From the NCBI GenBank assembly GCA_937871605.1, contig CALMRM010000067.1, forward strand, positions 1 through 14,029: a DNA stretch of 14,029 nucleotides, read 5' to 3'. Below, piece by piece: positions 6,687 through 12,980 of this stretch. Below the pieces are notes generated by a model. That model saw nothing but the letters and a program-made list of their open reading frames with translations, did no database searches and had not been told where the DNA came from. The stretch is from an uncultured Terriglobus sp. Its GTDB lineage: Bacteria > Acidobacteriota > Terriglobia > Terriglobales > Acidobacteriaceae. The translations under genes and the position numbers were made by a program. Every line of letters starts with the position of its first letter. Positions within the stretch are counted from its first letter, which is position 1.

Positions 6687-6896
6687 ATGGAGCAGCGAGT
6701 ATCGGTCGCCAGGAGGGGCAGATGGCAGGCGGTCACCTGCCTGCTGGTTGGTGCCGCAGTGCTGTTCTGTTGTACTGGTTGGCTGTGGTCTCACCGCCAC
6801 CATCCGGCTGGTCGCATGAACGACGTTGTCGTTATCCTGGCGTGTGTCACCAACGCTGCCATCTTGACCGTTAAAATTCAGCGCCTACGCCGCTGA
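6687..6896 (+). CDS. Small two-helix membrane protein (69 aa, hypothetical)
   Basis: The product has a basic N-terminus (RRGRW), a first hydrophobic helix (about residues 14-34, VTCLLVGAAVLFCCTGWLW), a His/Arg loop (SHRHHPAGR), a second helix (about 45-63, VVVILACVTNAAILTV) and a basic end (KIQRLRR). This is a well-formed two-helix hairpin with both ends predicted cytoplasmic by the positive-inside rule. GAGGT (6678-6682) sits 4 bases before the ATG, an acceptable ribosome binding site. A TATAGT hexamer lies at 6655-6660. The gene fills an otherwise empty 290-base gap between ccmE and thiC. I recognise no family, and an ORF this short could be spurious; the helix pattern and ribosome site argue that it is real. 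Confidence 0.55.
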   Translation: MEQRVSVARRGRWQAVTCLLVGAAVLFCCTGWLWSHRHHPAGRMNDVVVILACVTNAAILTVKIQRLRR

Positions 6897-6905
6897 CGGT
6901 ATACT
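6877..6905 (+). promoter_or_regulatory. Candidate thiC promoter
   Basis: TATACT (6900-6905, 5 of 6 matches to the -10 consensus) is preceded at 17 bases by TTCAGC (6877-6882, a weak -35). Transcription would start near 6912 and leave a leader of about 28 bases. That leader holds an AGGAG (6924-6928) 11 bases before the thiC ATG. It is too short for a TPP riboswitch, and no CTGAGA or similar THI-box core is visible there or upstream. Confidence 0.4.
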
Positions 6906-6939
6906 TCGCCTGACAGGTTCAGCAGGAGACAATGCGTCC

Positions 6940-8421
6940 ATGGGCATACTGGCGAGCACGAGCGGTAACGGAAACCACGCGAATGGAAACGGCTATGCCG
7001 TGCCGAAGCCGCGCGCCGAGTGGATTGTGAAGCGGCGCGAAGAGGCGGCGCGCACCGGCGACACCAACATGAGCCAGATGCACTTTGCGCGCAAGGGCCT
7101 GATCACCGAGGAGATGGCCTACGTCGCGCACAAGGAGAAGCTCGAGGCCGAGTTCATCCGGGCCGAGATCGCAAAGGGCACCATGATTATCCCGGCTAAC
7201 ATCATGCACCCGGAGCTGGAGCCCATGGCCATTGGCGTGGGGTCGCTGTGCAAGATCAACGCCAATATCGGTAACAGCGCGCTCGTCAGCAATGTGGATG
7301 AGGAGTTGCGCAAGCTGCACACCGCCGTTCACTACGGCGCGGATACCGTCATGGACCTGTCCACCGGCGGCGACATCCCCATGATTCGCGAGAGCATCCT
7401 GCGCCATTCGCCCGTGCCGATCGGCACCGTGCCGCTGTACGACGCGCTGGGCCGCGTCAAGCGGGTGGAGGACCTGAACATCGACCTGTATCTCGAGGTC
7501 ATCGAGGAGCAGGCACAGCAGGGCGTGGACTATTTCACCATCCACGCGGGTGTGCTCATCCAGTACGTGCCCATGGTGTCTAAGCGCATCACCGGCATTG
7601 TGAGCCGCGGCGGCGCCATCATGGCCCAGTGGATGACCGCGCACCACAAGCAAAACTTCCTTTACGAGAATTTCGACCGCATCACAGAGGTGATGGCGAA
7701 GTACGACGTGAGCTACTCCTTGGGCGACGGCTTGCGCCCTGGCTGCGTGGCCGACGCGAGCGACGAGGCGCAGTTTGCCGAATTGAAGACGCTAGGCGAG
7801 CTCACCCGCGAGGCGTGGAAGAGCGACGTGCAGGTGATGATCGAAGGCCCGGGCCACGTGCCCATGGACAAGATCAAGGAGCAGGTCGACAAGGAAGTCG
7901 AACTCTGCGACGGTGCGCCGTTCTACGTCCTGGGGCCACTGGTCACAGACATCGCACCCGGCTACGACCACATCACCAGCGCAATCGGAGCGGCCATGAT
8001 CGGCTGGCACGGCGCGGCGATGCTGTGTTACGTGACGCCCAAGGAGCACCTTGGTCTGCCCAACGAGAAGGACGTGAAGGACGGCATCATCGCCTACAAG
8101 ATTGCCGCGCACGCAGCCGACATTGCGCGGCACCGTCCCGGCGCGCGCGACCGCGACGACGCCATCAGCCATGCACGCTACACCTTTGACTGGGACGCGC
8201 AGTTCGACCTGTCGCTAGATCCGGAGACGGCGCGCGGCATGCACGATGAAACGCTCCCCGACGACTACTACAAGGAAGCCGCCTTCTGCTCCATGTGCGG
8301 GCCTAAGTTCTGCTCCATGAACTGGTCCAGCAAGGTCGATAAATACAACGAAGAGGTTCACGGCCTAAAGAAGCCGGAACTGACGCAGATCATGACGGAG
8401 CAGCTGGCTCTACGAACCTAA
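6940..8421 (+). CDS. thiC: Phosphomethylpyrimidine synthase ThiC
   Basis: ThiC is a radical-SAM enzyme that rearranges aminoimidazole ribotide to HMP phosphate, the pyrimidine half of thiamine. The 493-residue product has a Gly/Asn-rich N-terminus (GNGNHANGNG) and then the full catalytic core: ANIMHPELEPMAIG (about 86-99), INANIGNS, the DLSTGGDIP loop, TIHAGV, RGGAIMAQWM, SLGDGLRPGC, MIEGPGHVPMDKI, GPLVTDIAPGYDHI and YVTPKEHLGLP. At the C-terminus is the [4Fe-4S]-binding CX2CX4C with Cys450, Cys453 and Cys458. It is of the shorter ThiC type, lacking the longer N-terminal domain of the enterobacterial enzyme (631 residues). The ATG at 6940 follows AGGAG by 11 bases. An out-of-frame ATG at 6932 lies closer, and opens only a 31-codon ORF. 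No TPP riboswitch is evident. A strong terminator follows. Confidence 0.97.
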   Translation: MGILASTSGNGNHANGNGYAVPKPRAEWIVKRREEAARTGDTNMSQMHFARKGLITEEMAYVAHKEKLEAEFIRAEIAKGTMIIPANIMHPELEPMAIGVGSLCKINANIGNSALVSNVDEELRKLHTAVHYGADTVMDLSTGGDIPMIRESILRHSPVPIGTVPLYDALGRVKRVEDLNIDLYLEVIEEQAQQGVDYFTIHAGVLIQYVPMVSKRITGIVSRGGAIMAQWMTAHHKQNFLYENFDRITEVMAKYDVSYSLGDGLRPGCVADASDEAQFAELKTLGELTREAWKSDVQVMIEGPGHVPMDKIKEQVDKEVELCDGAPFYVLGPLVTDIAPGYDHITSAIGAAMIGWHGAAMLCYVTPKEHLGLPNEKDVKDGIIAYKIAAHAADIARHRPGARDRDDAISHARYTFDWDAQFDLSLDPETARGMHDETLPDDYYKEAAFCSMCGPKFCSMNWSSKVDKYNEEVHGLKKPELTQIMTEQLALRT

Positions 8422-8441
8422 GCAGAACTGTGACTTAGGCA

Positions 8442-8470
8442 GGCCGCACAGAAACCCTGTGCGGCCTTTT
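8442..8470 (+). terminator. Rho-independent terminator after thiC
   Basis: GGCCGCACAG (8442-8451) and CTGTGCGGCC (8457-8466) form a perfect 10-base-pair GC-rich stem with a five-base AAACC loop, followed by TTTT (8467-8470). A8441 and T8467 could extend the stem to 11 pairs. It starts 20 bases after the thiC stop. The opposite strand lacks a T run, so mscL, converging from the right and ending at 8480, is less well served; a weaker CCTAAG/CTTAGG hairpin lies at 8417-8439. Confidence 0.92.
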
Positions 8471-8479
8471 ACTTGTGCA

Positions 8480-8938
8480 TCACACCGCAGGCAGCGGCTC
8501 GGTGCAGAACTTGCAGCGCGTGGCCGCCAGCGGCACGTCGCTGATGCATTGCGGGCACACCTTCGTGGTTGGCGCCTCGTTAGCAGGCTTCAGAGCTCGT
8601 GCCATCACGTACTTCATGGGTATCACGATCAGAAAGTAGATGGCAGCAGCGTTGATTAGAAAGTTGATCACCGTGTTGAGGAACTTGCCAATGTGGATTT
8701 CGCCCGGCGCAATGTAATTGGCAGGTAGCGGGCTGGGCGGCACTACATGGTGCAGCACCGGCATGTGAATGACGAGGCTCGAAAAATCTGGCGCTCCGAC
8801 GAGGGCCGCGATAAACGGCGTAATAACGTCGGCGGTCGCCGAAGCGGTAATGGCAGCAAACGCAGCGCCGATGATGACCGCAACGGCCAAATCGACTACG
8901 TTGCCGCGCAGAATAAAATCCTTGAAACCCTTCAGCAT
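8480..8938 (-). CDS. mscL: Large-conductance mechanosensitive channel MscL with C-terminal zinc ribbon
   Basis: MscL is the homopentameric membrane pore that opens under high tension to release solutes in osmotic downshock. The 152-residue product opens with the classical MLKGFKDFILRGNVVDLAVAV (N-terminal amphipathic helix and TM1, to about 45). A periplasmic loop containing HMPVLHHVVPPSPLP (about 58-72) follows, then TM2 (about 85-108, with the typical GKFLNTVINFLI) and a cytoplasmic end. Instead of the usual C-terminal coiled bundle alone, the tail carries CPQC and CKFC (Cys128, Cys131, Cys142, Cys145) in a zinc-ribbon arrangement. Such tails occur in MscL from some Acidobacteriota. The ATG is preceded by AGGAGA at a normal distance. 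It follows the small membrane gene by 24 bases in the same direction. Confidence 0.95.
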   Translation of the reverse strand: MLKGFKDFILRGNVVDLAVAVIIGAAFAAITASATADVITPFIAALVGAPDFSSLVIHMPVLHHVVPPSPLPANYIAPGEIHIGKFLNTVINFLINAAAIYFLIVIPMKYVMARALKPANEAPTTKVCPQCISDVPLAATRCKFCTEPLPAV

Positions 8939-8962
8939 GTCGTCTCCTGACGTGCCGACAGC

Positions 8963-9271
8963 TTACAGCCACAAGGGGTAAATCAGGAAGAACAGAATCA
9001 GGCAGACCACCATCAGGTCCATGTAGGCACACAGGATGACGCCGCCGTGATACCAGTTCCAGGTGGTGCGCATGCAGCGCAGCGTGTCCAGCGTGCCCGC
9101 AACTGCAATCAGCAGCGGCAGCACCAGCAGCGCGGACGCACGGTTGTGCGGAAAGTCAGATAGCCGGAACGCCAACAGCAGCGCGCCGAACACCAGCAGG
9201 TTGGCACGCACCAGGGAGCGGCGGCGCCAGTCGGCCAGCGCCCGCAGCCGCGTGCTAAGCGGCGGCGGCAT
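8963..9271 (-). CDS. Small three-helix membrane protein (hypothetical)
   Basis: This is a 102-residue hydrophobic protein of unknown function. A basic N-terminus (RLRALADWRRRSLVR) precedes three predicted helices: about 23-38, 45-62 and 78-101 (CAYMDLMVVCLILFFLIYPLWL). The loop before the last helix carries CMRTTWNWYHGG. The ATG (9271-9269) lies inside the 3' end of mtnA, overlapping it by 17 bases in another frame, which suggests coupled translation. mscL begins 24 bases after its TAA. The gene pattern mtnA, small membrane protein, mscL supports one transcript. I do not recognise the family. Confidence 0.75.
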   Translation of the reverse strand: MPPPLSTRLRALADWRRRSLVRANLLVFGALLLAFRLSDFPHNRASALLVLPLLIAVAGTLDTLRCMRTTWNWYHGGVILCAYMDLMVVCLILFFLIYPLWL

Positions 9272-10337
9272 GTCCTTCGGCCTGCATGGCCAGCATGCTC
9301 TCGTTGTAGGGCGAGCGCAGGAGCCCGCGTTCGGTGATGATAGCCGTCACGTATTTTGCAGGCGTCACGTCGAAGGCAGGGTTCTCAATGCCCGCGCCGT
9401 CCGGCGTCATCTGCTTGCCGTTCGAGTGTGTGACCTCGTAGGCGCTACGCTGCTCAATGGGGATGTCATCGCCAGTGGCGGTGTTCATGTCGATCGTTGC
9501 CCATGGTGCAGCGACATAGAACGGAATACCATGCTCCTTCGCCAGGATGGCGACAGAGTAGGTGCCGATCTTGTTGGCGACATCGCCGTTCGCGGCAATG
9601 CGGTCCGCACCCACGATGACGGCCTGCACGCGGCCTTTGCCCATCAGGTAGCCGCTCATGTTGTCGCACAGCACCGTGGTGGGAATGTTGTCCTGCAAGA
9701 GCTCCCATGCGGTCAGGCGCGCACCCTGCAGGTAGGGGCGCGTTTCGTCGGCGAGTACGTCGATCTTTGCGCCCGCCTCCACGGCCGCGCGGATGACGCC
9801 GAGCGCCGTGCCGTAGCCTGCGGCGCACAGCGCGCCGGCGTTGCAGTGCGTCAGCACCGTGCCTTCACGCGGCAGAAGGTGCTCCCCCACCTTGCCCATT
9901 GTACGGCAGGTGGCAATGTCCTCGTCGTACATGCGCTTTGCTTCGGCGACGACCTCGGCACGGATGGCTGCGAGTTTCTCGGTTTCGCTGCGGTCGGTGG
10001 GCTGCTCGTTGCTGAGCTTCAGGAACAGCGAGCGGATGCGCTCGATACCCCAGAACAGGTTGACTGCGGTAGGCCGTGTTCGCGCCAGCACATCGGCCAT
10101 CACGTCCACATCCTTCGCCAGCTCAGCGACGGTGGTGGCAGGCGAGTTCTGGATGCCGAGCGCCATACCCATACCTGCGGACACGCCGATAGCGGGCGCA
10201 CCGCGCACAATCATGTCGCGGATGACGGTAGCCACCTCCTCATAGCTGGTGGCAAGCACGTAGGTTTGTTCGAGCGGCAGTTTCGTCTGGTCCAGGAATC
10301 GAACGCCGGCGTCCGTCCATTCAAGCGTTGGAATCAT
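9255..10337 (-). CDS. mtnA: Methylthioribose-1-phosphate isomerase MtnA
   Basis: MtnA converts 5-methylthioribose 1-phosphate to methylthioribulose 1-phosphate in the methionine salvage pathway. The 360-residue product has the family length and its core signatures: RGAPAIG (45-51), RPTAVNLFW (88-96), the catalytic Cys165 in THCNAG, DETRPYLQGARLTAWEL (about 197-213), the catalytic Asp245 in GADRIAANGDVANKIGTY, and FYVAAPWATID. It belongs to the eIF2B-alpha/beta/delta-like superfamily, but both catalytic residues are present, so isomerase is the right call. No other methionine-salvage gene is in the window. There is no Shine-Dalgarno before the ATG; TAAACT lies 8 bases upstream. The stop overlaps the start of the following membrane gene. 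A long open frame on the opposite strand is a shadow. Confidence 0.96.
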   Translation of the reverse strand: MIPTLEWTDAGVRFLDQTKLPLEQTYVLATSYEEVATVIRDMIVRGAPAIGVSAGMGMALGIQNSPATTVAELAKDVDVMADVLARTRPTAVNLFWGIERIRSLFLKLSNEQPTDRSETEKLAAIRAEVVAEAKRMYDEDIATCRTMGKVGEHLLPREGTVLTHCNAGALCAAGYGTALGVIRAAVEAGAKIDVLADETRPYLQGARLTAWELLQDNIPTTVLCDNMSGYLMGKGRVQAVIVGADRIAANGDVANKIGTYSVAILAKEHGIPFYVAAPWATIDMNTATGDDIPIEQRSAYEVTHSNGKQMTPDGAGIENPAFDVTPAKYVTAIITERGLLRSPYNESMLAMQAEGHAAAA

Positions 10338-10384
10338 CGTCTACCAGTTTAGCGGGTGATGCAGCGGGTCATCACGGCAGCAGT

Positions 10385-11230
10385 TCAGCCGGCTGTGATG
10401 CCGTACTTGTCCGCAAGGAACTTTTGCAGTGGGCGCGACAGGCACCGCGCCAGTTCCTGCCAGGTCACTAACAAGAGGCTGTTGCGGAGTTCCAACGGAG
10501 CCACAGCAGAAAGCACCTGGAGCCACGCTTCCTGCAGGTCGGGCCTGCGCGCATCGCAGAACAGGGCAAAGCGGCAGCCGAGGTGCTGTGCCGCCAGCAC
10601 GCCGCGTAGCAGCTGGTAATGCCGGAACTCCGTGCGTAGCCTTGGCAGGCGCTCCAGGTCGAATACCTGCTCAAACTCCGGATACCGCGCCATCAAGTTT
10701 GGGCGGGCCGTGCCAAAGCCGCTCTCACTGAACTTGGCCTCCACCAGCAAGTCGCCCAGCTGCATGTCGGCTTCCGTCCGGTCGTCGTAGCCGCCCCGCA
10801 GCGGCGTGTGGGTGCGAACGCCGAACTGCGGCTGCACGCCGGGCTCCACGTTGAGCAGACGGTAGAGCACTGCGGAGCGGCAGGTGCCGGGCGCGCAGAA
10901 CATGTTCATCAGCAGGGCGTCAGAACTGGCAGCGCAGTCCAGTTCGCAGCGCTGCCGGTCGCTACTGCGGGGCACCCGGTCTGACGCGGTGTAGGCCTTG
11001 GTAAGCCTGCGAGCCCACTCCGGACGAGCGATGATGCGCCGATAGGCTGCGGGGTAGAAGTTGCCGTGCGTGCCGTCCTCGCTGCTGCTGTAGATGACAC
11101 TTTGAACCGCACCATACGTGGTCTCGTGCATGTGGCCGGCAGCCCGCACCAGATTGCGTGCACTGACCTCACGCCGCAGGTTCGATGCAGTGCTGACACG
11201 GTCAGGCGGCTCGGAACTGCGGTGTGGCAT
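10385..11230 (-). CDS. Uncharacterised protein with PD-(D/E)XK nuclease-like motif
   Basis: This is a 281-residue cytoplasmic protein that I cannot name with certainty. The central part (about 146-171) reads GGYDDRTEADMQLGDLLVEAKFSESGF. It gives Asp155, then Glu164-Ala-Lys166, the spacing and context of a PD-(D/E)XK nuclease active site (acidic residue, hydrophobic strand, ExK). A helix with Gln206 (YQLLRGVLAA) follows, as in several families of this fold. The C-terminal third has FALFCDARRPDL and LLLVTWQELA. Upstream are four cysteines (95, 99, 112, 117) around an ASSDALLMNMF stretch, which slightly recalls the SSQ...NF motif of PGN_0703-like restriction-type proteins. No methyltransferase or toxin partner is adjacent. 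It sits between pyrE (39-base gap) and mtnA (47-base gap), in the same direction. TACAAT ends 6 bases before the ATG and no Shine-Dalgarno is seen; a later ATG at 11131 is an alternative start. Confidence 0.78.
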   Translation of the reverse strand: MPHRSSEPPDRVSTASNLRREVSARNLVRAAGHMHETTYGAVQSVIYSSSEDGTHGNFYPAAYRRIIARPEWARRLTKAYTASDRVPRSSDRQRCELDCAASSDALLMNMFCAPGTCRSAVLYRLLNVEPGVQPQFGVRTHTPLRGGYDDRTEADMQLGDLLVEAKFSESGFGTARPNLMARYPEFEQVFDLERLPRLRTEFRHYQLLRGVLAAQHLGCRFALFCDARRPDLQEAWLQVLSAVAPLELRNSLLLVTWQELARCLSRPLQKFLADKYGITAG

Positions 11231-11269
11231 AGCCTGATTGTAGGCGATGAGAAGGCGAATGCGAGCAGC

Positions 11270-11884
11270 CTACAGCGGCATGTGCCGCAGCTTTTCAGCT
11301 CGGACATCCGATGCTGTGAATACGGCCACGAACGGCGCACTGCCAGCCGCGGACTGGATCGCTTCACGACCGCCCTGCTCGCGATCCACAAGGCAAAGCA
11401 CAGCGGCGACGTGCATGCCAGCGACACGTACTGCCTCAATGGCCGTCAGGGTAGAGCCACCGGTTGTGCATACATCATCCACCACGACCACCGGAGCGCC
11501 CTCACGCACATAGCCTTCGAGCTGTCGTCCCATGCCGTGCGCCTTCATGACTTTCCGGACGAGAAACCCCTGCACTTGGGCAGTTTGTGGATGCAGCAGG
11601 TGCCACCATGCGGTGGCTGAGGCGGTGTTCGACACCAGCGGGTCGGCCCCCATAGTGAGGCCGCCTACGGCCTGTGCCTGTGGTGCGTGTTGCCGGATGA
11701 GCTCTGCGAAAATGAGACCGCTCAGGCGACCACCCTCGGCATCTAGCGTGGTCGTCCGGCAGTCGATGTAGTAGTCGCTCTTTGCGCCGGAGGCAAGGGT
11801 GAAGTCACCCAGCCGGAACGAAAGCTTCGCAAGGAGCGAGAGCAGGGCAGAGCGGTCGGCGTGCAGGGCGGTGCTGAGGTCCAT
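11270..11884 (-). CDS. pyrE: Orotate phosphoribosyltransferase PyrE
   Basis: PyrE joins orotate to PRPP to give OMP in pyrimidine synthesis. The 204-residue product has the family-defining parts: FTLASGAKSDYYIDCR (residues 28-43), the VRKVMKAHG catalytic loop region (109-117, where the usual RKExKxHG appears as RKVMKAHG), and the PRPP-binding VVVVDDVCTTGGST (132-145). The ATG at 11884 fits the normal N-terminal length. No Shine-Dalgarno precedes it; TAGAAT ends 6 bases upstream, suggesting a leaderless start. Its upstream region is short and is followed by the inverted repeat at 11924-12061. The nuclease-like gene begins 39 bases after its stop. Confidence 0.95.
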   Translation of the reverse strand: MDLSTALHADRSALLSLLAKLSFRLGDFTLASGAKSDYYIDCRTTTLDAEGGRLSGLIFAELIRQHAPQAQAVGGLTMGADPLVSNTASATAWWHLLHPQTAQVQGFLVRKVMKAHGMGRQLEGYVREGAPVVVVDDVCTTGGSTLTAIEAVRVAGMHVAAVLCLVDREQGGREAIQSAAGSAPFVAVFTASDVRAEKLRHMPL

Positions 11885-11890
11885 GATGAG

Positions 11891-11896
11891 ATTCTA
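11891..11896 (-). promoter_or_regulatory. Candidate pyrE -10 element (leaderless)
   Basis: TAGAAT on the minus strand (5 of 6 to consensus) ends 6 bases before the pyrE ATG, with no ribosome binding site between. No good -35 is visible 16-18 bases upstream. The nuclease-like gene has a TACAAT in exactly the same position (11242-11237). Confidence 0.38.
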
Positions 11897-11923
11897 TGTG
11901 CGTTGTTTCGAACACTTCCTGCA

Positions 11924-12061
11924 CGTCATCCTGAGCGGAGCGAAGGATCCCAGCGATGCCTGTCGATCAGTATGTAGCTGCGGACTTTTCGCGTGAGAAA
12001 GCTATACGCTGCAGTGTGTAAGTCGAATGCCTCGGGATCCTTCGCTGCGCTCAGGATGACG
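11924..12061. repeat. Long inverted repeat, 28-base arms, acidobacterial dispersed type
   Basis: The left arm (11924-11951, starting CGTCATCCTGAGCGG and ending AAGGATCCC) and the right arm (12034-12061, starting GGGATCCTTCGC and ending AGGATGACG) are reverse complements at 27 of 28 positions; the one mismatch is near the middle. They are separated by 82 bases without a convincing ORF. The arm sequence, of the form TCATCCTGAGCG.AGCGAAGGATC, is of a type I recall as dispersed in acidobacterial genomes. It lies just past the CPBP gene's stop (12066) and 40 bases upstream of the pyrE ATG. It could act as a REP/MITE-like element, and in RNA could fold into a large hairpin ending the uvrA-CPBP transcript. 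Confidence 0.9.
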
Positions 12062-12065
12062 GAGC

Positions 12066-12980
12066 TTAGCGCGAGCCGAGCTTGTCCAGGTGGCGGAACG
12101 CGCCCGTGTAGAAAAAGATGATGACAAAAATCCAGCCGTTATAGACCGCGTGCACCACGGCGCTGGCCGCTACGGAATTGAGGCGAATGCGTACGGCGGT
12201 CAGCACACCGCCCACCAGCCAAAGCACGGCCACGGCGCTCCACGCAAAGCCGAGCTGCTTGGCGTGCATGGCCGCGAACAGGCCGCTACTGACGATGCCT
12301 GCGGCGATCCACGCAGCGGGGCTGGAGCCGGGCGGAAAGGCGCTTACTGCCGGTGATGGTGCGAGACTCTCATTGGTACTGCCCAGCTTGCGTGCGCACC
12401 AATCCCAGGCGATGGCGAGGCCACGCAGCAGAAAGCCTCGAAAGAAGATTTCCTCGCATACCGGCGCAGCTAGGGTGCCAAACAGTGCCACCACCCAAAC
12501 ATCCGACGGGTGCCGGAAAAACTCGTCGATCGGCATCTCTTTCTGCAGGTTCAGGCGGCTTTCCAGCAGCTGCGCCACAATGCTGAGGAGTACACCGCCC
12601 GGAATGAGCCAACTCAGGTAGCGACCGACCGTCCGGCGATGCCAGCCAATGCCCTCGCCAAAGCTGCGGTGCCACATGCGCGGGAACACGAGCACGGCGA
12701 ACATCGCCGTCAGTGCAAAGGTGAGTGCTTCAATGAGGATGTTGGTTTTCGGAAACCCATGCGTCAGCTGCGATACGTCACGCGGCAGCAGGTGCAGCCG
12801 AATGCCCACCGCCGTCACGATGACACCCGTAACCAGCAAGGCAATGAAGCCCACCAGCAGCAACAGCAGCGTGTAGCCGAGGTTTGGCTGCGGCTTCAAC
12901 GCGGCAGGTTCCTGCGCAGCCGCGGCGTCGGCGGTACTCAGCGTGCGGATGTAATCTTCAGGCCGGAACTCTGTGCTCAT
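12066..12980 (-). CDS. CPBP-family intramembrane glutamic endopeptidase
   Basis: This is a 304-residue multi-pass membrane protein of the CPBP (CAAX protease and bacteriocin-processing; formerly Abi) family. A soluble N-terminal part (about 1-33) is followed by about seven to eight helices. The three catalytic motifs are present: EEIFFRG with Glu176, Glu177 and Arg181; His239 in FAAMHAKQLGF; and His277 with Asn281 in SAVVHAVYN. These are the residues of the intramembrane glutamyl protease site. An unusual Ser/Pro-rich loop (about 201-222, with LAPSPAVSAFPPGSSP) separates motifs 1 and 2. The substrate is unknown. The ATG overlaps the uvrA TGA (ATGA), so translation is coupled to uvrA. Confidence 0.9.
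   Translation of the reverse strand: MSTEFRPEDYIRTLSTADAAAAQEPAALKPQPNLGYTLLLLLVGFIALLVTGVIVTAVGIRLHLLPRDVSQLTHGFPKTNILIEALTFALTAMFAVLVFPRMWHRSFGEGIGWHRRTVGRYLSWLIPGGVLLSIVAQLLESRLNLQKEMPIDEFFRHPSDVWVVALFGTLAAPVCEEIFFRGFLLRGLAIAWDWCARKLGSTNESLAPSPAVSAFPPGSSPAAWIAAGIVSSGLFAAMHAKQLGFAWSAVAVLWLVGGVLTAVRIRLNSVAASAVVHAVYNGWIFVIIFFYTGAFRHLDKLGSR

Noticed and set aside
6425..6940. TPP riboswitch before thiC
   Set aside because: No THI-box core motifs were visible and the probable leader is too short.
6932..7027. Short upstream ORF from the ATG at 6932 overlapping the thiC start
   Set aside because: It lies only 3 bases after AGGAG, opens 31 codons out of frame with thiC, and has no protein character.
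6919..7653. Minus-strand open frame of 244 codons across the thiC start
   Set aside because: It is the complement of thiC; the residues are mostly His, Asp, Gly and Leu produced by the GC skew of the real gene.
9063..10352. Long open frame on the plus strand, 429 codons
   Set aside because: It is antisense to mtnA, which is recognised by its catalytic motifs. The translation is His/Arg/Gly-rich with no domain, as expected for a shadow frame in GC-rich DNA.
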